Source of the DNA: Macrolepiota albuminosa
Lineage: Eukaryota; Basidiomycota; Agaricomycetes; Agaricales; Agaricaceae
Reading direction: 5' to 3'
DNA length: 64,000 bases
NCBI GenBank assembly: GCA_027475525.1
Contig: JAMWFC010000126.1
Location: forward strand, 248,001-312,000
This document shows positions 55,955-64,000 of the stretch, in pieces (position 1 is the stretch's first letter; every line of letters begins with the position of its first letter). Below the pieces are notes generated by a model. It was not told where the DNA came from. It saw only the letters and a list, made by a program, of their open reading frames with translations, and did no database searches. The translations under genes were made by a program, and so were the position numbers.

Positions 55955-57229
55955 GTGGACAACTGGAATAAACGCGTCAATTACCAGAGAATATGCAACC
56001 AGGACTTGCGCGATCATGGTGAGTCGTTAATTGACGACCAAGGGGTAGTCTTTGAAGGGCAGGAGGGTGTAACGCCTGTTGATGATATGCGGCGACAATT
56101 CACGGCTCGGATGGCTGAACCGGACAGAGGTTTGGGTGGTAGTGATGATAGTAGTGGTCACTACGAACGGAGGGAGCCAAGTCGTCGCAATAACAATGGT
56201 GGAGGTTGTGATCACAAAAATAACAATCGAGACAATAATACTCGTCGTAATAGTGGCAGGCAGGCTGGTGGAGCACCAGCGAAGCCACAAGTAGGGCGAC
56301 AGCCCACCCCACGGCCAGAACGAACAGCCAATGAACACCTGTTTCGCAGTCCTCGGGCATTTTTGATGCCCGCACCTCATGAATTGCATGAAACTACGCC
56401 GGGAATGAATGAAGCGGTCAGGATCCATATGGATCATATGCATGACCGCCTCACTCGTCTGGTGGATGACTCCCTTGGAGTCAGATTTAAGTTTCCTGCT
56501 GGGGTAAGTCCCCGTAAATCCGATGGTAAGCACATACATGCGTATGCTGGAGGACATGGACTGGGCCATGGACATGTGCTACCACCTCGCAGCCTGCTGC
56601 TATGGTGGAGACGACATGGACCAGGAGAGGATATTCGTGCTACACAAATTTATGGAGGAGAGGCTCGGAATTGGTTCCGTCGCCATGTTCTCCACATTAA
56701 TCGCGACAAACCGCATTGGACATTTAAAGAAGTCCTGATAGGACTGTACAATTGTTTTGTCAACGCTGCTACGATGCAGGAAGCTCGTGATGCCTTTAGA
56801 AAGGCAGTGTATGACGCTAAGACTGGTGTCCAGACCTTTTATGATGACCTGGTGGGTCATGCACAGAATATGGCCGTCTATCCAGATGAATACACTATAC
56901 GCGAGACATTCCTGGACGGAATACCCGCAGACATGAGGAGAGCGTTGATACGCGACAACAATTTGTCTTCGGAGGTCAATACTGTGACCGAATTCTTGGC
57001 GTATGCCATCCGTTATGAGCAGTCAACACAGACGGCAAACCATTATGAGCAGTGGAGTTTCCACCAAGGAACTGTGAACTGTCAGGCAGTGAAGGTAGGA
57101 ACCTTCCTGGCCAAACAGACGGAGATGGAGAACAATCGCAATCCGCGATTCGTTGTTCGCAAGACAATTCCTGGAGGCCAACGGCCTCAATCAAAGCCTG
57201 CTGGACAATTGCCAGTGAAGGATAGCTGA
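55955..57229 (+). pseudogene. B2 Gag with a frame-shifted segment
   Basis: Residues near the start (NYQRICNQDLRDHGESLIDD) are followed by an Asn/Arg-rich linker, then the capsid-like part: MNEAVRIHMDHMHDRLTRLV, MFKEVLIGLYNCFV-equivalent, VQTFYDDLVGHAQNMAVYP and FLDGIPADMRRALI. Between about 56550 and 56655 the frame differs from B1: a 17-nt deletion after GCGTATGCTGG and a 1-nt deletion before GGAGAGGCTCGG sum to 18, so the downstream frame is regained with about 36 foreign residues in between. Ends at TGA 57227, where B1 has CGA. Confidence 0.8.
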
Positions 57230-57265
57230 CCCTTTTTAGGTCAGAATCAAGTAGCACCGAGAGGA

Positions 57266-58174
57266 GTGGTGGCACCTGCAGCACGTATGGCGGGAAAAAC
57301 CGCTGGGGTTCCAGGAGCGGCCCAGAGAAGGCCTGCAGGGGATCCCTCAGCGTGCTACAATTGTGGCAGGAGCGGACATTTCGCTAAGGAATGCCCCACC
57401 CCTCCTAAGGCACACATCCGAGCGGCCCATACGGCTGCGGCACCGAGTGATGTCGTCAGTGATGACGAAGACGATGAGGTTGTTGATGACACGGAGGAGG
57501 AGCTGCAAGTAGAGGCTGACGGGTCGGAAGTGGATGATGCTGAGAGTGTCCAGATTGATGGCGATGAATACATCGCAGTGGACGTGTATGACAGTCACTA
57601 TTATGCTCATGAAGACAAGGAAGAACACCTGTTTGCACTGACTGAGTGCTGTGGAGATCAGTGCGTCCAAATGAGACGCGTAACCCTGCAGAAGGCAACT
57701 AATAAGTTGCACAGGCCACGCTATACTCCCGAGGAGAAGGAGTGCCTGGTCACGTATGTGGATGTCAATGGACATCCGGCATGGACGTTGTGGGACTCCG
57801 GGAGTACCACTACGGGCATTACGCCCCAATTTGCTCACGTCAATGCGATTCGCGTTCATGAACTGGAGAAGCCGCTGATGCTCCAGCTAGGGACTGTAGG
57901 GAGTTGTGCCATGGTGCAGTTTGGCGTGGAAGTGAGAGTAAAGACGTCAGGAACGTCGACAAAAGAGTATGTGGATATAGCAAATTTTGATCGCTACAAC
58001 ATGATTATCAGTACACTGTTCATGCATAAGAACAAGGTGTCGCTGGATTTCATGAACAACGTGGTTGTTGTGAATGGTACGCCCTTGAAGGCGGAGAAAG
58101 TGGTGTTGAACGATACAGATGGTCGTTTGAGGCGCTATCGTGCAACTGAAAAGCAGCGTGATGAACACAACTGA
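57266..58174 (+). pseudogene. B2 zinc knuckle and retropepsin
   Basis: CYNCGRSGHFAKEC is the CCHC knuckle. An acidic stretch (DDEDDEVVDDTEEE) links it to LWDSGSTTTGITPQFAH, an intact retropepsin loop, and MIISTLFMHKNKVSLDF. The frame was once continuous with Gag upstream (TGA at 57227) and with the RT region downstream (TGA at 58172), so a Gag-Pol polyprotein is inferred. Confidence 0.82.
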
Positions 58175-59589
58175 CTAGATGGTCGCAGGAGAGCGACTGT
58201 ACAGGAGGTGGAGGACAAACAGGCCCCACCAAAAAGCCTGCTGGCAGACTCGCCGGCTATACTGATGTCTGAGGAAGAGTTTCAAGGAACTCTGAAGAAG
58301 GGGAAGCACCCGGATGTGATTGGGTGTACCAATGGAAAGCCTAAACAGGCTGTACAGTGCAAGAATGAGCGTGGTAGACGCGTGGTGGAGTCGCTGGAAT
58401 GCCAGCTGACTAGCTCTCGAGTAAAGGTTGAGGATCTCGTCAAGGATGAGGTGAATAGTACGATGGGAACTGTGGGTAGCACTAAGTCGCTAATGGATCG
58501 ACCAGTGCCTCAGCCAGGAGTGCAATGGGCGTATGACCCACGAATGCCACGGGAGTGGAATGAGTTGGTAGCGTCAATGGTGACGCAGGCTATGGGAAGG
58601 GTGCAGGCGACCCAGATGGGAGAAGTGTACCGTCACGCACGAGAGGATGAGATTTCCGAAACATCGGATATTGTATTTGACAGACTCTTGTTGAAAGCGA
58701 GAAGCGTGCAGTCGTCGGCAAATACGACGAGGAAACAACCGGTTGTAAGGTTGAATCTGGGAGATCTCACAGAGGAGCACATATGTGCCTTACGGGAGCG
58801 ATTTGAACCAAAGGTTCAACCACGTATAGCACGCGTAGCCAAAGGAAAAGGTAAGGCTGCAAGCCTTACAGAGGAGGATATTCCTCGATTGCGCCAGCAG
58901 TGGCAACTGGAGTTTGCTGATATCGTCAATGGAACAAAGGAAGAGCTTCCTCCGTGGCGGAAGGTTAATCATGAGATCAACCTCATTGACAATAACAAGC
59001 AGTACAAATATCATTTGCCTCGCTGCCCGCGAGCACTACAGGATCAACTTTGTGAAAAGACGAATAGATACATAAATGCAAAGTGGTGGGAACCATGACC
59101 AGCGGTGCAAGCTGCACCATTACTTTGTATTCCCAAGAAGGATGGAACGTTAAGGACTGCATTGGATGCGCGACAGCGCAATGATAATACAGTCAAGGAT
59201 GTGACACCTCTTCCAGATCAGGAAGTAATATGAGAAGATGTCGCGACAGCGAAGTATAGGTTGAGAATCGACCTCACAGATGCGTACAAACAGGTTCATA
59301 TCCACGAAGAGGATATACCGAAGACGCTGTTCTCGTCCCTGATGGGGACGTTTGTGAGTAACATCATGCAGATTGGTGATTGTAATGCACCGGCGACATT
59401 TCAGAGGTTAATGACCTCAATCTTCCGAGATGTAATCGGGAAGTTCAGATTGGTGATTGTAATGCACCGGCGACATTTCAGAGGTTAATGACCTCAATCT
59501 TCCGAGATGTAATCGGGAAGTTCATGCACGTCTATTTAGACCATATATTCATATTTTCTGACTCCATTGAGGAGCATGAGCAGCACCTA
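58175..59589 (+). pseudogene. B2 reverse transcriptase, part 1 (up to the Tc1 insertion)
   Basis: A linker rich in charged residues leads to YKYHLPRCPRALQDQL and APLLCIPKKDGTLRTALDAR, then YRLRIDLTDAYKQVHI and APATFQRLM. After collapsing the 77-bp duplication at 59369-59522 the frame runs on through RDVIGKFMHVYLDHIFIFS. The catalytic YLDD is YLDH here (CAT), a change not explained by CpG decay. TGA at 59095 and 59230. The Tc1 element sits three codons after EEHEQHLQ. Confidence 0.85.
59369..59522. repeat. 77-bp adjacent duplication (exact), frame-breaking
   Basis: 59369-59445 recurs at 59446-59522 in the RT. Deleting one copy restores the RT frame into the YLDH motif, strong evidence that the doubled copy is not real. 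Confidence 0.93.
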
Positions 59590-59812
59590 CAGTGGCTCAA
59601 AAAACTGTCCCAATGTTTCATACTTTTTGAGAGATGACATTGGCATGAAGGATGGAAAGTACGTAAAATTCTGATTAAATCATGTAAAATACTATGGCAT
59701 TGTAGCTACAAAATAAATTTAGGTTTATGTAATCAAGATCAAAACTGATGGAGCAATAGCCATTTTAAAATATTCACTCATTGGGACAGTTTTTTGAGCA
59801 TCTCTAATTTTA
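59590..59812 (+). repeat. Left terminal inverted repeat of the Tc1 element
   Basis: Begins CAGTGGCTCAAAAAACTGTC. Its inner end (59779-59798) carries the same motif inverted, CATTGGGACAGTTTTTTGAG, so each arm is itself bounded by inverted motifs. Pairs with 61129-61349. Confidence 0.88.
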
Positions 59813-59852
59813 GTATCTAGTACTTTGTATGTCCTTCATTTGCCTTGATAAC

Positions 59853-60006
59853 TGCTTGAATCCTTCTAGGCATGCTTTCTATTGGTCTTTGGCATACCTC
59901 TGGTGGTATTTCATCCCACTCCTTTGCAATGCTTGAATCCTTCTAGGCATGCTTTCTATTGGTCTTTGGCATACCTCTGGTGGTATTTCATCCCACTCCT
60001 TTGCAA
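59853..60006. repeat. 77-bp adjacent duplication (exact)
   Basis: 59853-59929 recurs at 59930-60006, inside the transposase 3' region. Probable assembly overlap. Confidence 0.92.
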
Positions 60007-60373
60007 CCTTCTCCTATAATTCATGCACACCATAAGGAGGTGTTTCATATTGCCTAAGTTGCTCTTTGAGGTACTCCCAGAGATGTTCAATAGGGTTGAG
60101 ATCAGGGGATTGGGCTGGCCACCAAAGGACATTAAAGTTGTTGTCCTCAAACCACTTGTCAGCCCTCTTGGAGTTGTGTTTGGAGTCATTCTCCTGTTGA
60201 AAGTAGTGGGCACCCTCCTCCATCTCCAACTTCTCAAAGTTCTCCTTTGCTCCATTATCTAAAATTTCACAGTACTGCTCTGCATTCATGATCCCCACCA
60301 CCTCTACAAGCTTTTCTACCCCATTCCAACTCATACAGCCCCATACCATGAGATTATTCTCTCCTCCATGCTT

Positions 60374-60527
60374 CACAGTAGGTGTAGTTGTTCAGTCTGA
60401 AATGTCTTCTCCTTGTAGCTTCCACACATACTGCTTCCCATCTGACCCAACACAGTAGGTGTAGTTGTTCAGTCTGAAATGTCTTCTCCTTGTAGCTTCC
60501 ACACATACTGCTTCCCATCTGACCCAA
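60374..60527. repeat. 77-bp adjacent duplication (exact), frame-breaking
   Basis: 60374-60450 recurs at 60451-60527. Deleting one copy joins ...EDISD and TTTPTVKHGG in the order normal for Tc1 transposases. Confidence 0.93.
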
Positions 60528-61128
60528 TTCTGTTAATCTTTGTCTCATCTGTCCACAACACCCTTTTCCAGTCCTCTATAGTCCAGTTCTGATGCTTCTG
60601 AGCCCATTTAAGCTGTAGTTGTCAATGTTTAGCTTTGAGCATAGGAACTTTTCTCTTGGTAGCAGATCAATACCTCTCCTCCTTCAACACATTCCAGACA
60701 GTCTTGGAAGAGACAGGGTTGAAAATGATGTTGTTGATAAAATTAGTGGCCTGGACAGCTGTATCAAGTCTCCCAGTTGAGATTTGTTGAACAATAGCCT
60801 GTTTATCACATGGAGTAAGCTTAGCAGGATGGCCTCCAGGATGGTTTTCCTTGTCCATCTCCAACTCTCTACCAATCCTCCTAGTAGTAGACTTCCCTAG
60901 ACCAGTTTGAGCCCCAATCTGACCAGAGAATACCTTTGAGCAAGAAAAGAAACAACAGTAGAGTGTTGTGCAGAAGGAATAGGTTTCATGATAGTGGTTG
61001 AAGGTCAAGATGTGGTTCAACCAGCTTGAACTACTCCCAAATATATCTAAACATAGTCACATGACTTTGTTTATATTTTCACATGCAACTTACTCTTTAT
61101 TTCTGAGTAAAATAGGGATAAACCTGAA

Positions 61129-61349
61129 AAATTAGAGATGCTCAAAAAACTGTCCCAATGAGTGAATATTTTAAAATGGCTATTGCTCCATCACTTTTGA
61201 TCTTGATTACATAAACCTAAATTTATTCTGTAGCTATGATGCCATAGTATTTTACATGATTTAATCAGAATTTTATGTACTTCCCATCCTTCATGCCAAT
61301 GTCATCTTTCAAAAAGTATGAAACATTGGGACAGTTTTTTGAGCCACTG
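61129..61349 (-). repeat. Right terminal inverted repeat of the Tc1 element
   Basis: Reverse complement of the left arm with a few mismatches. It ends GAGCCACTG and carries the inner motif CTCAAAAAACTGTCCCAATG at 61141-61160. Confidence 0.88.
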
Positions 61350-61351
61350 TA

Positions 61352-62240
61352 CAAGTCGTATTTGAACAGCTATGGAAGGCCAGTCTCTATCTCAAATGAA
61401 AGAAGTGCGAGTTGTACGTGACGAGTATAGATTGTCTTGGTCACGTCATTGATGAGAAGGGCATTCATCCGGATACGGATAAGCTCGACCAAATCTGAGA
61501 GTGGCGCACTCCATGCACATATAATGATATCCAATGATTTGTTGGACTGGTGAACTACATTGGCAACTTCTTGCCAGACATCACTGCATACACCGGGCCA
61601 CTTATGGCCATGACCCAGAATGGGTCACCATTTCATTGGAGACCACTACATCAGCGGTGTTTTGAGATGATTAAGCACATATGCGCAAAAACGCCAGTCA
61701 TCCGGCCAATTGACCCACGCATCGACGAGCCCATCTGGCTCATTTGCGATGCATCGAAGACTGGGGTTGGGGCCATGTTTGGCCAGGGTAAAACATGGCA
61801 GACTTGCCGACCAGCGGGATTTATGTCCCGTAAATTCACTGCTGCTCAGCAGAATTATGCTGTGCACGAGTTAGAAACACTCGCCATCCTGGAAGCCCTC
61901 CTAAAGTGGGAGGATAAACTGATGGGATATAAGATCCACATTATTACGGATCACAAAGCACTAGAGTTCTTCAAGACTCAGGTGCACCTGTCTCCATGAC
62001 AACGTCGCTGGATTGACTACATGTCATGGTACCAGTTTGACATCACCTATGTAAAAGGTGAATTGAACAAAGTCGCGGATTGCCTGTCTCGATATTTCGA
62101 GAGTGATACTCAAGATAACATCCATGACGCGCATGACTATGTCCAGGCAGACAAACGTATTGACCCGGAGGGCAAGGATTTGCCTCTGCATCAATTCCAT
62201 GAAATCAGGGAACATAGGGTCAAGTTACATGCCATGTGAG
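61352..62240 (+). pseudogene. B2 reverse transcriptase part 2 and RNase H
   Basis: Resumes with KKCELYVTSIDCLGHVID, the RT thumb region, then VGLVNYIGNFLPDITAYTGP. RNase H has LICDASKTGVGAM, YAVHELETLAILEALLKW and HIITDHKALEFF (first D, the E and TDH in place), then ITYVKGELNKVADCLSR. Interruptions at 61374, 61495, 61534, 61997 and 62237 are all TGA, each where CGA would suit. RNase H is otherwise well preserved. Confidence 0.85.
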
Positions 62241-62305
62241 CGCAGGAAACACGTCGCAGTAAGCAACTGCACGAACAGCAAGAGACTCGCGATATCGAAG
62301 CCCAG

Positions 62306-63916
62306 GTGCTAGTGGATCATGAGGCCCCTCAGCCAAGTAAAGAGACGAGGCAAGGGGTGCCAACGGGAGGTACTGGTATGACGCTCCAGCAAGCGCTGGA
62401 GTCACAGGACCATACGCCTGCACCAGCCGACTTAGGCAATGCGCAATTCTGCACACGTATCCAGCAAGGATACAAGGATGATAATCTCTTCATAGAGATT
62501 CTGAACAATATCCAAGCGCATCCACGCTTCAAGGTGGAGCAGCAGCTTGTCTACCTTACCAGACCCACTGGGTCCAAAGTCATCTGCATTCCCCGGGAGA
62601 GGTCATTGATTACGACTATCCTGGACCAGGCCCATAGAGTAGTGGGCCACTTCAGAACTCAGAAAACGCTGGACTATGTGCGACGCTGGTACTGGTGGCC
62701 GCAAATGGCCAAAGAGACGAGCCAATTCTGCTCGACATGCGAGCTATGTCAACAGTCGAAAGTATCGACTTTGAAGCCACCGGGAAAGCTTCATTCGCTA
62801 CCCATACTGGTCAAACCCTGGGATTCAATCGGGATGGACTTTATCGGTCCGTTCCCTGAGTCAAAGGGTTTTAACTACCTCTGGGTAGTGATCTGCAGAA
62901 TGACCAGTATGGTCCATCTCATTCCAGTGAGAACCACCATGACAGTGTCGGACTTGTCGTGGATCTATCTCAAGGAGATAGTGCGCCTCCATGGATTGCC
63001 AAGCTCGATTGTAAGCAATCGAGATGCTAAATTCACTTCCAAATGGTGGAAGGAGCTGCACAAACTGCTAGGAGCAAAGGTGCTCATGTTGACATCGTTT
63101 CATCCGCAAACGGATGGTCAAACTGAATGCACGAATAGAAATATCGCGCAAATATTGCGAGCATTCATACGTCCTGATCAGAAGGACTGGGTGGATAGAT
63201 GTCCACTGGTGGAATTCGTGATAAACGCGAGTATATCGGAAATCACAGAGTATTCACCCTTTGAAGTCAACAATGGCTACATGCCATCCATGATTTGTGA
63301 ACTTCGCATGGACAAAGTTATTCATGTGGGAGTAAAGCAGTTTGTGCGCAACACGCTAAGGAATCTGGCAGATGCCCATGACGCGATTATAGAATTGCGT
63401 GTATGGCAGACCAAACATGCGAATAATCGCAGACGTGACGAGCCGGACATCAAGAAAGGGAGCCTAGTGTACCTTTCGACGAAGAACTTGAACCTGCCGA
63501 AAGGCAGGGCAAGTAAGTTGTGTCCGAAGTGGATTGGACCATATAAGGTCCTTGAGGCGGAGCCGAGGACGTCTAACTACGTGCTGGAACTACTCCAGGC
63601 GCTGCAAGCGCACAGGATAGTGCCCAAGTTTCACGTGTTGCTATTGCGACCGTATATGGTCAGTAGTGACGTGCTCTTCCCTAACCGTGCAACTCCGGAG
63701 CCGTATGACTTTGGAACTGGCAATGACCAGGAGTGGTTTGTAGATGACCTCATCGGTCACCGGTGGACAAAAGGAAGCCTCAAATTTGAGGTGAGGTGGA
63801 GCTTAGGTGATACTACCTGGGAACCACTAGTGAACTGCAAAGACCTTGCAGCGATGGACAGGTATCTAAAGTTGCAAGACATAAAACACCCTCAACAGCT
63901 AGCAAAACACGCGTAA
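62306..63916 (+). CDS. B2 integrase with C-terminal chromodomain-like region
   Basis: An uninterrupted frame of 536 codons, the longest intact piece of B2. HRVVGHFRTQKT and CSTCELCQQSK form the HHCC zinc-binding part (about residues 112-155). The core has IGMDFIGPFPES, SNRDAKFTS and HPQTDGQTECTNRNI, giving D, D and E. The C-terminal part has GSLVYLSTKNLNL and IGPYKVLE, then WFVDDLIGHR, LKFEVRWSLGDTTWEP, a chromodomain-like end. It was part of a longer Pol: the frame upstream is closed by TGA at 62237. The start codon at 62306 is therefore not a true start. It may keep integrase fold and activity, but the element as a whole cannot make its RT. Confidence 0.88.
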   Translation: MLVDHEAPQPSKETRQGVPTGGTGMTLQQALESQDHTPAPADLGNAQFCTRIQQGYKDDNLFIEILNNIQAHPRFKVEQQLVYLTRPTGSKVICIPRERSLITTILDQAHRVVGHFRTQKTLDYVRRWYWWPQMAKETSQFCSTCELCQQSKVSTLKPPGKLHSLPILVKPWDSIGMDFIGPFPESKGFNYLWVVICRMTSMVHLIPVRTTMTVSDLSWIYLKEIVRLHGLPSSIVSNRDAKFTSKWWKELHKLLGAKVLMLTSFHPQTDGQTECTNRNIAQILRAFIRPDQKDWVDRCPLVEFVINASISEITEYSPFEVNNGYMPSMICELRMDKVIHVGVKQFVRNTLRNLADAHDAIIELRVWQTKHANNRRRDEPDIKKGSLVYLSTKNLNLPKGRASKLCPKWIGPYKVLEAEPRTSNYVLELLQALQAHRIVPKFHVLLLRPYMVSSDVLFPNRATPEPYDFGTGNDQEWFVDDLIGHRWTKGSLKFEVRWSLGDTTWEPLVNCKDLAAMDRYLKLQDIKHPQQLAKHA

Positions 63917-64000
63917 TGCGCATGTGGTGGTGGAATGTGGACGAAGTCCACTTTGATTGCCAGTGAGAAGCCGGGTGGCGTGTATTTGTGGTTGTTTACA
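63917..64000 (+). other. B2 sequence after pol
   Basis: Non-coding, with an inverted repeat GTGGACGAAGTCCAC at about 63937. The 3' LTR (TGTAACGG...) should follow outside the window. Confidence 0.6.

Larger units (their letters stand above)
59815..61020 (-). pseudogene. Tc1-type transposase remnant
   Basis: Reading the minus strand: an N-terminal helix-turn-helix region (GLGKSTTRRIGREL, GGHPAKLTPCDKQAIVQQ, SSKTVWNVLKEERY), then WKRVLWTDETKINRIGSDG with the first catalytic Asp. After collapsing the 77-bp duplication come TVKHGGENNLMVWGCMSW, HYFQQENDSKH and WPAQSPDLNPIEHLWEYLK. The second catalytic position, normally QDN, is QEN here; the final Glu in NPIEHLW is present. TGA stops at about 60646 and 60400. 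The protein is dead; the element could only move with help from another copy. Confidence 0.88.
59590..61349 (-). mobile_element. Tc1-type DNA transposon with long inverted repeats, TA target
   Basis: Ends CAGTGGCTCAAAAAAC... and ...GTTTTTTGAGCCACTG, flanked by TA at 59588-59589 and 61350-61351. Terminal inverted repeats are about 220 bp each. A transposase remnant lies on the minus strand. Length 1760 bp, about 1606 bp after collapsing two 77-bp duplications, normal for the Tc1 group. It contains one CpG (59661), while the surrounding B2 is CpG-rich. Deleting it with one TA leaves B2 RT as ...CACCTACAAGTCG..., in line with the element's RT. Confidence 0.93.
54408..64000 (+). mobile_element. 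Ty3/gypsy chromovirus B2, split by a Tc1-type transposon, 3' LTR outside the window
   Basis: Order: LTR, Gag region, CCHC knuckle and protease, RT-RNase H (split at 59590-61349), integrase, chromodomain-like end. CpG-rich and much better preserved than B1. Yet almost every interruption is TGA where CGA fits (for example 57227, 59095, 59230, 61374, 61534, 61997, 62237). At 57227 B1 still has CGA. The 3' LTR should begin shortly after 64000. Confidence 0.92.

Noticed and set aside
3594..60527. The 77-bp duplications as a biological tandem-duplication process
   Set aside because: Length is constant, content is unrelated, and removing one copy restores coding frames; an assembly origin is simpler.
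6390..62240. Classical ascomycete RIP
   Set aside because: The changes I can place between copies are at CpG, not mainly at CpA, and B2 retains many CpA-containing codons intact.
62306..63916. Stand-alone integrase gene
   Set aside because: It continues the B2 Pol frame; only a TGA at 62237 separates it from RNase H.

Overview
The window looks like repeat-rich nuclear DNA of a filamentous fungus, most probably a basidiomycete (Agaricomycetes-like). The reasons are short introns of about 44-67 nt with GTRNGT donors and CTAAC/CTRAC branch sites, chromodomain-bearing Ty3/gypsy elements, a Tad/R1-like LINE ending in poly(A), Ty1/copia remains, a Tc1-type DNA transposon, and a Pif1-like helicase ORF of the kind found in Helitron-type elements. 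I see no rRNA, CRISPR array or bacterial-style operon. The species cannot be named from the sequence alone.

Layout. 1-441 is the end of a gypsy LTR (family A) that cuts the 5' part off a Pif1-like helicase / USP-like peptidase ORF (442-2072). 2.1-6.3 kb is CpG-normal, mostly non-coding DNA with MITE-like units and pieces of a small spliced gene. 6.4-12.3 kb is a decayed LINE. 12.3-15.0 kb is old repeat DNA with a gag fragment. 15.0-26.4 kb is the least repetitive part: a kinase-like gene, an unknown ORF, a 100-N assembly gap, a spliced Zn-cluster gene (G1, 19.1-21.2 kb), a foldback MITE and a spliced gene of unknown function (23.9-24.9 kb). 26.5-27.7 kb is a copia gag-protease remnant. 29.0-38.6 kb is a long, strongly CpG-depleted gypsy element (A1) carrying two solo LTR insertions. 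38.7-46.5 kb is old repeat DNA with a tRNA-like SINE candidate, two LTRs of another family (E) and decayed ORFs I cannot name. From 46.5 kb to the end there is a four-level nest: gypsy B1 is split by gypsy A2 (minus strand), A2 is split by gypsy B2, and B2 is split by a Tc1-type transposon.

Three themes recur. (1) CpG-to-TpG/CpA decay: most premature stops in the elements are TGA where CGA would fit the frame, as expected from methyl-CpG deamination. Copies differ strongly in CpG content, which gives a rough relative age. (2) A gene family with a Zn2Cys6-like cluster (C-x2-C-x6-C-x15-C-x2-C-x6-C), conserved introns and a coiled coil. It is present as G1 (19.1-21.2 kb) and as G2 (52.1-53.5 kb). 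G2 lies inside chromovirus A2, antisense to pol, between pol and the polypurine tract / 3' LTR. (3) Fifteen adjacent duplications with a period of exactly 77 bp, scattered through unrelated sequence. These look like unmerged assembly-graph overlaps (k=77) and break several reading frames artificially; readers should collapse them before gene modelling.
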